Source: CAZPQV01 sp964588705
GTDB taxonomy: Bacteria; Bacteroidota; Bacteroidia; Flavobacteriales; Weeksellaceae
Reading direction: 5' to 3'
Length of the DNA: 22,383 bases
Assembly (NCBI GenBank): GCA_964588705.1
Contig: CAZPQV010000034.1
Coordinates: 1 to 22,383, forward strand
Under the pieces are notes generated by a model that saw nothing but the letters and a program-made list of their open reading frames with translations, had not been told where the DNA came from and made no database searches. Both the position numbers and the translations under genes were made by a program. Position 1 is the stretch's first letter; the number at the start of each line of letters is the position of its first letter. Of the stretch, positions 7,963-14,300 are shown one piece after another.

Positions 7963-9003
7963 ATGCGCATTGAATACGATATAAAACTGGGATTTAAAGA
8001 CGTGATGTTCCGACCGAAAAGATCCACGCTGAAATCAAGATCAGAAGTTTCTTTGGAACGCGAATTTACTTTTCTGCATACTGGAAAAAAATGGAAAGGC
8101 GTGCCCATAATCGCGGCAAATATGGATACCGTCGGTACTTTTGAAATGGCCGATGCGCTGTCGAAGGAAAAAATTATCACCGCCATTCACAAACATTATT
8201 CGATTGAGGAATGGACTGAATATCTAAAAGATAAATCCGACGAGTTCTACAATTTTATCGCGCTGAGCACCGGAACTGGTAAATCGGATGAAGAAAAGAT
8301 TAAGAAAATTTGCGACCAGCAGCCGAAAATACAGTTTTTATGTATTGATGTGGCCAATGGTTATTCGCAATATTTCGTTGAATTTGTAAAACGAATCAGA
8401 AAAAATTTCCCTGATAAAGTAATTATCGCCGGAAATGTGGTGACCGGAGAAATGGTGGAGGAACTTCTGCTCGCCGGTGCCGATATCATCAAAGTGGGCA
8501 TTGGTCCCGGTTCTGTTTGTACCACGCGCGTGAAAACCGGTGTCGGCTATCCGCAACTTTCAGCCATTATCGAATGTGCCGATGCTGCACACGGTTTAAA
8601 AGGTCATATCGTTGGCGACGGCGGTTGCAAAGTTCCGGGTGATGTGGCGAAAGCTTTCGGCGGCGGTGCAGATTTTGTAATGCTCGGCGGAATGTTTGCC
8701 GGCCACGACGAAAGCGGCGGCGAAATGATTGAAGAACATGGAAAAATGTACAGACTGTTCTACGGAATGAGCTCTAAAACCGCGATGGACAAACACTCCG
8801 GCGGTGTTGCGGAATACCGTGCTTCCGAAGGAAAAACCGTAAAAGTTCCGTACAAAGGTGCCGTTGCCGAAACCGTGAAAGATATTTTAGGCGGCGTAAG
8901 ATCCACCTGCACTTATGTTGGTGCGGTTACTTTACGTGAACTTTCGAAAAGAACGACTTTTATCCGAGTTCAGGAGCAGGAGAATCAGATTTTTAATGAT
9001 TAA
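7963..9003 (+). CDS. guaC: GMP reductase
   Basis: A 346-residue TIM-barrel enzyme of the IMPDH/GMPR family that converts GMP to IMP and ammonia with NADPH in purine salvage. GIGPGSVCTTRVKTGVGYPQ contains the catalytic cysteine at C186, the same number as in the E. coli enzyme. The GMPR-specific flap follows in MFAGHDESGGE, and the phosphate-binding loop in IVGDGGCKVPGDVAKAFGGG. The absence of CBS domains and the full length separate it from IMP dehydrogenase. The start ATG gives the usual MRIEYDIKLGFKDVMFRPKR N-terminus. It faces the nucleosidase gene on the other strand, with an inverted repeat between them. Family and reaction are firm. Confidence 0.95.
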   Translation: MRIEYDIKLGFKDVMFRPKRSTLKSRSEVSLEREFTFLHTGKKWKGVPIIAANMDTVGTFEMADALSKEKIITAIHKHYSIEEWTEYLKDKSDEFYNFIALSTGTGKSDEEKIKKICDQQPKIQFLCIDVANGYSQYFVEFVKRIRKNFPDKVIIAGNVVTGEMVEELLLAGADIIKVGIGPGSVCTTRVKTGVGYPQLSAIIECADAAHGLKGHIVGDGGCKVPGDVAKAFGGGADFVMLGGMFAGHDESGGEMIEEHGKMYRLFYGMSSKTAMDKHSGGVAEYRASEGKTVKVPYKGAVAETVKDILGGVRSTCTYVGAVTLRELSKRTTFIRVQEQENQIFND

Positions 9004-9014
9004 AAATACCAATC

Positions 9015-9047
9015 AATCCTTCAAGGATTTTGAATCCTTGAAGGATT
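9015..9047. terminator. Perfect 15-bp inverted repeat between guaC and the nucleosidase gene
   Basis: Arms 9015-9029 and 9033-9047 are exact reverse complements around a 3-base loop (TTG). It sits between two convergent genes and ends one base before the stop codon of the minus-strand gene, which fits a terminator for either side. A T-run follows about ten bases beyond it in the minus direction, but the plus direction has no clear U-tract, so termination on the plus strand is less sure. Each arm is itself almost a palindrome, so the arms also resemble direct repeats. Confidence 0.6.
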
Positions 9048-9048
9048 A

Positions 9049-9618
9049 TTAAAGGAGAAGAACTTTTCTAAGAGCTTTTGCCGCCTTCCTCACCTCTTCC
9101 GTCCAATCCGAAGCTGCTGAATCATCAGCACCATCAGAAATATATTTCAGACTCAGAAAGGGAATGTTTTCTCTTTTACAGATGAGGGCAAGAGCGTAGG
9201 CTTCCATATCAACAACGTTGTAAATGTGCGTTTTGTGATCGGTTTCAAAACTGTCACCCGTACCGCAGATTCCTTTATGTAATCCATTCATTTTCAAACT
9301 ATAAACTACAATTGGATCTTCATCCGAAAATGGTGTTTTATACTTTTCAAAGCCCAATTCAGATACATCCATATCCCTTTGAACAAAACCGGTGCAGCAG
9401 ATTACATCTCCTTTCTTGAATACATTGCTGCCTGCCGTTCCAAGGTTGATCACGATGTCAGGTTTCTTTACTGAAATTTCTTTCATCAGTTCATAGGCAG
9501 CATTGATTTTTCCCAAACCTGTGAAAATGGTTTTTACATCATCAAATTCATTGGCGGCTTCGTCTTTCATTGCGAAGACGAATAGTGGATTAAGGTATTC
9601 TTTATTATTGATTATCAT
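9049..9618 (-). CDS. MTA/SAH nucleosidase-like phosphorylase-fold enzyme
   Basis: A 189-residue protein of the PNP/UDP phosphorylase superfamily, most like 5'-methylthioadenosine/S-adenosylhomocysteine nucleosidase. That enzyme splits MTA and SAH into adenine and the thiosugar in the methyl cycle and salvage. Candidate active-site residues are E20 (in FAMKDEA), the substrate-binding VDMEAYA (M138-E139) and the general acid D162 in YISDGADD. The GTAGS loop at 60-64 corresponds to the Gly-rich region near the nucleoside site. It is shorter than the roughly 230 residues of E. coli MTAN because loops are missing, so a related purine nucleosidase is possible. The gene is bounded by two strong inverted repeats, suggesting its own transcript. 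Confidence 0.82.
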   Translation of the reverse strand: MIINNKEYLNPLFVFAMKDEAANEFDDVKTIFTGLGKINAAYELMKEISVKKPDIVINLGTAGSNVFKKGDVICCTGFVQRDMDVSELGFEKYKTPFSDEDPIVVYSLKMNGLHKGICGTGDSFETDHKTHIYNVVDMEAYALALICKRENIPFLSLKYISDGADDSAASDWTEEVRKAAKALRKVLLL

Positions 9619-9639
9619 ATATCTGTATTAAAAACAATT

Positions 9640-9664
9640 TTGCCAAAGTTTAGAACTTTGGCAA
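9640..9664 (-). terminator. Terminator hairpin downstream of fabG
   Basis: Arms 9640-9650 and 9654-9664 are perfect 11-base reverse complements with a 3-base loop (TAG on the plus strand). Read on the minus strand it lies 26 bases after the fabG stop and is followed by a T-rich run (AATTGTTTTTAAT), as expected of an intrinsic terminator. It would separate the fabG transcript from the nucleosidase gene. Confidence 0.72.
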
Positions 9665-9689
9665 GGTGAATATCTAAATAATTTTCGTC

Positions 9690-10433
9690 TTACGTCAGCA
9701 TTCCGCCGTCCACATTCAGCACCTGTCCGGTGATATATCCGGATAAATCGCTTCCAAGGAATACGCAGGCATTCGCCACATCTTCCGGTTGTCCGCCACG
9801 CTTCAAAGGAATAGAATCTCTCCAACCCTGAACCGTTTTTTCATCTAAAGCTCCGGTCATTTCTGTTTCAATAAATCCGGGCGCAATCGCATTACAACGA
9901 ATATTTCTAGAACCTAATTCCAACGCAATCGATTTCGAAAATCCTATAACTCCGGCTTTAGAAGCAGCATAATTGGCTTGTCCGGCATTTCCTTTCACAC
10001 CAACTACCGAAGTCATATTGATGATGGATCCGCTTTTTGCTTTCATCATTGGCTTGATTACCGCTTTTGTGAGATTAAAAACAGAATCCAGGTTGACTTT
10101 GATGATGGTGTCCCAATCTTCTTTTGACATTCTCAGCATCAGATTATCGCGCGTAATTCCAGCATTATTGATGAGGATATCAATCTGTCCAAACTCCGCC
10201 AAAACATCATCTACCAACTTTTGAGCAGCATCATAATCCGATGCATCACTTTGATATGCTTTAATTTGAGTCACTCCTCCTAAAGCGTTTTCTACTTCCT
10301 TCGCTTTTTCTACAGAACCTGCATAGGTAAACGCTACTTTCGCTCCCTGCGCCGCAAACGTTTCCACAATTCCCTTCCCGATTCCTCTGGTTCCGCCAGT
10401 GATGAGCGCTACTTTTCCTTCTAATAGTTTCAT
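9690..10433 (-). CDS. fabG: 3-oxoacyl-[acyl-carrier-protein] reductase
   Basis: A 247-residue short-chain dehydrogenase that reduces 3-oxoacyl-ACP to 3-hydroxyacyl-ACP with NADPH in type II fatty-acid synthesis. The Rossmann motif TGGTRGIGKG is at 12-21, NNAG at 89-92, and the catalytic residues are S142, Y155 and K159 (QANYAASKAG). The C-terminal GYITGQVLNVDGGM is the usual FabG ending and argues against other SDR roles. The gene is isolated from other fab genes. A terminator hairpin lies downstream and a TAnnTTTG-type promoter candidate lies just upstream, overlapping the end of rsmI. Confidence 0.93.
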   Translation of the reverse strand: MKLLEGKVALITGGTRGIGKGIVETFAAQGAKVAFTYAGSVEKAKEVENALGGVTQIKAYQSDASDYDAAQKLVDDVLAEFGQIDILINNAGITRDNLMLRMSKEDWDTIIKVNLDSVFNLTKAVIKPMMKAKSGSIINMTSVVGVKGNAGQANYAASKAGVIGFSKSIALELGSRNIRCNAIAPGFIETEMTGALDEKTVQGWRDSIPLKRGGQPEDVANACVFLGSDLSGYITGQVLNVDGGMLT

Positions 10434-10463
10434 ATAATTGATGTTATTTTTCTAATGTTTTAT

Positions 10464-10492
10464 CAAAGGTAATTAAATTGAATTATTCACAA
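10464..10492 (-). promoter_or_regulatory. Candidate Bacteroidota-type promoter for fabG
   Basis: On the minus strand, TACCTTTG (10471 down to 10464) fits the Bacteroidota -7 consensus TAnnTTTG, and a TTG at 10492-10490 lies 18 bases upstream as a -33 element. The predicted transcript would start about 25 bases before the fabG ATG. The -33 element falls inside the last codons of rsmI, so fabG could be transcribed separately from the genes upstream. Confidence 0.45.
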
Positions 10493-11147
10493 TAAGAACG
10501 ATTTCCCCTTTTAAAGTTTTGCTTTTCGAAAATTCAATCAGTTCGTTAATGGTTCCCCTTTTGGTTTCTTCAAATTTTTTTGAAATTTCACGGCTTAAAC
10601 TGACTTTAGTTTCATCGCCGAAAAACTCTTTGATTTGCTCCAAAGTAGTATTTATTTTATGTGGACTTTCATACAGCACAATGGTTTTCTTTTCTTCTGC
10701 CAGCTGTTTAAGCTTGGTTTGACGACCTTTTTTCTGAGGTAAAAACCCTGCAAAAAGAAATTCATTATTCGGTAAGCCAGAAACGACAAGCGCCGGCACA
10801 AAAGCTGTTGCTCCCGGCAGACAAATCATTTCGATATTTTCATCTGCTGCTGCTTTCGCCAATAAGTATCCCGGATCCGAAATTCCCGGCGTTCCGGCAT
10901 CGGTAATAATGGCAATATTCTGTCCGTTTTTCAAATCACCAATCACTTTTTCCGTAGCAGCGTGCTCATTATGAAGATGATACGACCTGGTTGGTTTTGA
11001 TATTTCGTAATGTTTCAGCAGGATTCCGGATGTTCGGGTGTCTTCGCAAAGGATATAATCCACTTCTTTCAGAACATTGATTGCCCTGAAAGTCATATCT
11101 TCTAAATTCCCGATTGGTGTGGGGACGAAATATAAAGTGCCGCTCAT
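10473..11147 (-). CDS. rsmI: 16S rRNA (cytidine-1402 2'-O) methyltransferase
   Basis: A 224-residue SAM-dependent methyltransferase of the tetrapyrrole-methylase fold. It methylates the 2'-OH of C1402 in the 16S rRNA decoding centre, acting with RsmH. Conserved blocks are GTLYFVPTPIGNLEDMTFRA (3-22), CEDTRTS (34-40), ITDAGTPGISDPG (81-93), LPGATAFVPALVVSGLP (110-126) and VLYESPHKI (157-165), all diagnostic of RsmI. It is shorter than the E. coli protein because the C-terminal extension is absent, which is common. It starts 31 bases after the MurC-like gene and is probably co-transcribed with it. A short stretch of repeat words lies in that gap. Confidence 0.94.
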   Translation of the reverse strand: MSGTLYFVPTPIGNLEDMTFRAINVLKEVDYILCEDTRTSGILLKHYEISKPTRSYHLHNEHAATEKVIGDLKNGQNIAIITDAGTPGISDPGYLLAKAAADENIEMICLPGATAFVPALVVSGLPNNEFLFAGFLPQKKGRQTKLKQLAEEKKTIVLYESPHKINTTLEQIKEFFGDETKVSLSREISKKFEETKRGTINELIEFSKSKTLKGEIVLIVNNSI

Positions 11148-11150
11148 GGT

Positions 11151-11176
11151 TTCTCCCGCAGATTTCGCAGATTTTT
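11151..11176 (-). repeat. Short outlying copy of the 6413-6835 repeat
   Basis: The 31-base gap between rsmI and the MurC-like gene contains TCTCCCGCAGATTTCGCAGA and a T-run. It differs only slightly from the start of the third repeat unit at 6662-6694 (TCTCCCGCAGATTGCGCGGA). It is a single arm with no partner arm nearby, so it cannot form the same hairpin. Confidence 0.6.
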
Positions 11177-11178
11177 AA

Positions 11179-12555
11179 TTATAATTCATCGAACAAATTC
11201 TTACAGAAATGTTCCAAACTTGGATCCCGTGCTCCCATCAGTAACAGAACTGAATTTTCGCCTAAATTTGGTCGCAGTTTTTCCAACAGTTCATCTCTAT
11301 TTTCAACGAAATATGCATTTTTACCTTTTGCTTTGATATCTTCAATTAAATCATTGGCAGAAATATCTTTCACAGCCGTTCCTCCGGCGTAAAAAATTTC
11401 GCTCATCCAGATTTCATCCTGCGGTCGTAATACGGCAGATATTTCATCTACGAAATCTTTCTTTAAAAAGCGTGTCGGTCCGTAACCATGAGGTTGAAAC
11501 CACGCCACTACTTTTTCTGCTAAAGGCTGACAAGCACTGATACTTGCGGCACATTTCGCCGGATTGTGAGCATAATCGTCGATTACCCAGATTCCATTTT
11601 TCTGTCCGAGAATTTGATGTCGGCGGTAAATTCCTTCGTAATGTTCAAGCGAATCTGCGCAAACTTTCAAATCAACTCCTATTTGATGAGCTACTGCGAT
11701 GGCTGCGGCTGCATTTTCTGCACTGTGTCTCCCGATTGACTGCATCAGCACCAATTGTCCATGCACACGAAATGACAGTTCGAAACCCGACTGCTTGAAA
11801 TCAGTAACGGTATATTCGGCATTTTCATCCTCAAAACCAAAATCCTGTCGAAAATTCGCAGAGAGTGTTTTAGCTAATGCATTAGACTGATTTACAATGA
11901 ATAAACCCTTAGTATTATTTTTAAACTGCGTAAATAAATCAATCAGTTCATCAATTTCCTGATGATCTTTATCAATGTTGAGAAGTAAGCCAATTTCAGG
12001 TTCATACTGTATAACGGAACCGTCGCTTTCATCGGCTTCAATAATGAGCCAATCTCCTTTTCCAACGGCGGCATTCCCAATTTTCCCTTCTTTGATAATT
12101 CTCGTGAGTCCTGCTCCGGAAATGATAGAAGGTTCCAAACCGGCATCCACCAAAATCTGGAACAACATTGCTGAAACCGTTGATTTACCTGAAGTTCCCA
12201 CAACAGCAACGGTCTTTTTACTTTTTGCTATGATTGCCAGAAGCTCGCTTCTTTTGATAATCGGAATATTAAGCTCTTTAGCTTTCTGTACTTCAAAAAC
12301 AGTGTCTTCAATTGCTGTAGAAACTACGATAAGATCAGTGTTCTCATTAATTCCACTACCGTCCTGTAGGAAACATTTGATGCCTTCCGCTTCAAGCTGT
12401 TCTTTGGTTTTGTTGTATTCACCGGGATGAAAATAGCGGTCACTCCCTGCCACATCTTTCCCAATTCCCTTCAGGTATTGTGCAATAGCACTCATCCCAA
12501 CGCCGGCTACGCCAATGAAGAAAACGTTGTGAAAATCTGAAATATTTTTAATCAT
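11179..12555 (-). CDS. Diverged MurC-like Mur ligase
   Basis: A 458-residue three-domain Mur ligase closest to MurC (UDP-N-acetylmuramate:L-alanine ligase). The N-terminal UDP-binding motif FIGVAGVGMSAIAQYL is at 13-28, the ATP loop GTSGKST at 120-126 (K124), EADESDGS at 173-180, the metal-ligand region NIDKDH at 193-198, DDYAHNP at 326-332, and WFQPHGYGPTRF at 352-363. Several positions differ from canonical MurC. GTSGKST replaces GTHGKTT, and DDYAHNP has Asn where DDYxHHP has a second His. I therefore read it as a paralogue rather than the essential MurC, which I expect in a separate dcw cluster. It lacks the Mpl N-terminus seen in flavobacteria. The family is firm; substrate and role are unknown. 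Confidence 0.8.
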   Translation of the reverse strand: MIKNISDFHNVFFIGVAGVGMSAIAQYLKGIGKDVAGSDRYFHPGEYNKTKEQLEAEGIKCFLQDGSGINENTDLIVVSTAIEDTVFEVQKAKELNIPIIKRSELLAIIAKSKKTVAVVGTSGKSTVSAMLFQILVDAGLEPSIISGAGLTRIIKEGKIGNAAVGKGDWLIIEADESDGSVIQYEPEIGLLLNIDKDHQEIDELIDLFTQFKNNTKGLFIVNQSNALAKTLSANFRQDFGFEDENAEYTVTDFKQSGFELSFRVHGQLVLMQSIGRHSAENAAAAIAVAHQIGVDLKVCADSLEHYEGIYRRHQILGQKNGIWVIDDYAHNPAKCAASISACQPLAEKVVAWFQPHGYGPTRFLKKDFVDEISAVLRPQDEIWMSEIFYAGGTAVKDISANDLIEDIKAKGKNAYFVENRDELLEKLRPNLGENSVLLLMGARDPSLEHFCKNLFDEL

Positions 12556-12563
12556 AAATTATT

Positions 12564-12591
12564 GCTGGATGCTGGATGCTGGGTGCTGGAT
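12564..12591. repeat. Four tandem copies of a 7-base unit
   Basis: GCTGGAT occurs at 12564, 12571 and 12585, with the variant GCTGGGT at 12578, giving four head-to-tail copies. It lies in the 59-base gap between the Glu-rich protein gene and the MurC-like gene, eight bases upstream of the latter's start codon, so copy number could affect spacing or translation there. Confidence 0.85.
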
Positions 12592-12614
12592 GTTTCCATT
12601 ACTCAGTCCATCAA

Positions 12615-13637
12615 TTACTGAAATTTGTTTTCTACCAAGGACCATAAGCGCTGAGCGTATTCGTCTGCTTTTTTCCAATTCTTTTTATAATAAATATCGC
12701 TCAAATACTCTTTTGCTTCTTCAAGGGTTTTAAAACTGTTCAAAGTTGTAACAGCTTCATTAAGATCCGTTTGGCTACCGTTGAAAAGTACTTTTGTAAA
12801 GGCAATTCTGTCGTTCAAATCCAGCTTGAATTCCGGTTTTGGCTTTTCTGCCTCCATGAAATCGGTACGAACATTACTCTTGAGAATGCTTCCTGCTGGT
12901 TTTAGTTCTTCCAAAGGAGTTTCATTTTCAAGCGGATCGTCGTCAAAAAGTGACTGAACGCTTTTCAACCCTTTGATATGAGCGAGTTTAAATTTCTTCT
13001 CAGCAGGCTTTTTCTGCACCACCGTTTCTTCAAAAATTTCTTCTTTTTCGGCTGGCTCTTCATGTTTTTCGAAATCAACAATCTTTCTGCGGTCTTCTTC
13101 CTCATCTATCGATTTCTCAATTTCAGCAACATTTCTTTCGTAAGCTTCCTCACTGTGAGTGGCTTCCAAAATCAATTCTTTTTTTGCAACCTCTTCTAAT
13201 TCAACAACTTCAGAAACTATTGGTTCTTCATTTACAACTAAAGTTTCTGTCTCTTCCAAAGCGGTTGGTTCTTCAACAGCATCGGTAACAGGCTCTTCAT
13301 TTAAAGCAAATTCAAAAACAGGAGCTGTCTCTTCAGCAGTAGTTTCTTCGTAAAATTCTTCCTCATCAACCAATTCTTCTCCAACGATATTCTCCAATTC
13401 TTCAGAATAAAAAGCAGAACCTGGAAGCTCTGCTTCATTTATAATTTCACTGGTCTGAACATTAAAAAGTTCAGGATTTTCATTTAAAAGCTTCAGGAAA
13501 GAAATTTTCTCAGTCAGTTCCTCAACTTTGAATTTATTTTCAATTAAACTTTCGTAATTCTCTATATATAGCAGTTCAGAAATGATTTTCTTACATTCTA
13601 TAAAATATTTATGACGAATTTCTTCGATGTTTTGCAT
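12615..13637 (-). CDS. Glu-rich protein of unknown function
   Basis: A 340-residue protein that I do not recognise. The N-terminus (1-60) is predicted helical and mixed-charge (IRHKYFIECKKIISELLYIE). Residues of about 80-215 are low-complexity and dominated by Glu, with Val and Thr spacers, so probably disordered. The C-terminal block of about 275-340 looks folded and more conserved: LNDRIAFTKVLFNGSQTDLN followed by EAKEYLSDIYYKKNWKK. It has no signal peptide or membrane segment, so it should be cytoplasmic. It is divergent from tdk and followed after 59 bases by the MurC-like gene. A role linked to the cell envelope could be guessed from context but is not supported by any motif. Confidence 0.75.
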   Translation of the reverse strand: MQNIEEIRHKYFIECKKIISELLYIENYESLIENKFKVEELTEKISFLKLLNENPELFNVQTSEIINEAELPGSAFYSEELENIVGEELVDEEEFYEETTAEETAPVFEFALNEEPVTDAVEEPTALEETETLVVNEEPIVSEVVELEEVAKKELILEATHSEEAYERNVAEIEKSIDEEEDRRKIVDFEKHEEPAEKEEIFEETVVQKKPAEKKFKLAHIKGLKSVQSLFDDDPLENETPLEELKPAGSILKSNVRTDFMEAEKPKPEFKLDLNDRIAFTKVLFNGSQTDLNEAVTTLNSFKTLEEAKEYLSDIYYKKNWKKADEYAQRLWSLVENKFQ

Positions 13638-13661
13638 AGCAGAATCTTATTAATTTTTCAT

Positions 13662-13669
13662 TATTTTTG
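13662..13669 (+). promoter_or_regulatory. Candidate -7 element for the tdk operon
   Basis: TATTTTTG matches TAnnTTTG and lies 29 bases before the tdk ATG, giving a short leader. No TTG sits at the proper -33 distance (the nearest upstream is 27 bases away), so the call rests on one element only. Confidence 0.35.
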
Positions 13670-13675
13670 AAAGTT

Positions 13676-13683
13676 CAAACTTA
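13676..13683 (-). promoter_or_regulatory. Candidate -7 element for the Glu-rich protein gene
   Basis: Read on the minus strand, 13683 to 13676 is TAAGTTTG, matching TAnnTTTG. It is 38 bases upstream of the start codon at 13637. A TTTG at 13699-13696 is too close (12 bases) for a normal -33. It lies only six bases from the plus-strand -7 candidate, so the two promoters would overlap. Confidence 0.35.
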
Positions 13684-13698
13684 CGGCTAATTTAACAA

Positions 13699-14283
13699 AT
13701 GTTTTTAGAAAATACAATAAATCACGCGAAGCAAAGCGGATGGATGGAAGTGATTTGCGGCTCGATGTTCTCGGGAAAAACCGAAGAACTTATCCGTCGT
13801 TTGAGGCGTGCAGAAATGGCCGGACAGAATGTTGAAATTTTTAAGCCGAAAATAGATACAAGGTACGATGATGTGGAAGTAGTATCGCATAACCAAAACA
13901 AAATAAGAAGTACACCTGTTGAAAGTTCGAACGAAATTCTTCTTTTGGGATCGACCTGCGATGTGGTTGGGATTGATGAAGCGCAGTTTTTTGATGAAGG
14001 CATTGTAGAAGTTGCCAATCAACTGGCAAATAATGGGGTGCGCGTAGTGATTGCCGGTTTGGATATGGACTTTATGGGACGACCATTCGGACCGATGCCA
14101 AATCTGATGGCAACCGCAGAATATGTTACAAAAGTACATGCGATTTGCCGAAAAACGGGAAATCTTGCAAATTATTCCATGAGAATTTCTGATGGCAAAG
14201 ACTTGGTAGAGCTCGGTGAAACCGAAAGCTATGAAGCCGTAAGCCGTAAAGTATTTGTGGAAGATGTTATAAATAAAAAATAA
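13699..14283 (+). CDS. tdk: Thymidine kinase (type II)
   Basis: A 194-residue TK1-type enzyme that phosphorylates thymidine with ATP in pyrimidine salvage. The P-loop GSMFSGKT is at 21-28 and the DEAQFF segment at 93-98 supplies the catalytic base E94. The lasso loop that holds thymidine runs through about 145-180 and includes NLANYSMR and GETESYEAV. The zinc site usual in this family is largely lost: C150 remains, but Thr153, Ser182 and Val185 stand where the other cysteines are expected. I recall the same pattern in other flavobacterial enzymes. It is the first gene of a cluster, 17 bases before murF/alr, and divergent from the Glu-rich protein gene. Confidence 0.94.
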   Translation: MFLENTINHAKQSGWMEVICGSMFSGKTEELIRRLRRAEMAGQNVEIFKPKIDTRYDDVEVVSHNQNKIRSTPVESSNEILLLGSTCDVVGIDEAQFFDEGIVEVANQLANNGVRVVIAGLDMDFMGRPFGPMPNLMATAEYVTKVHAICRKTGNLANYSMRISDGKDLVELGETESYEAVSRKVFVEDVINKK

Positions 14284-14300
14284 TAGTTTATCTATTATCA

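Noticed and set aside
11179..12555. Call as Mpl (tripeptide recycling ligase)
   Set aside because: The N-terminus is FIGVAGVGMSAIA, of MurC type, not the AIGGSAMHNLA type that I associate with flavobacterial Mpl.
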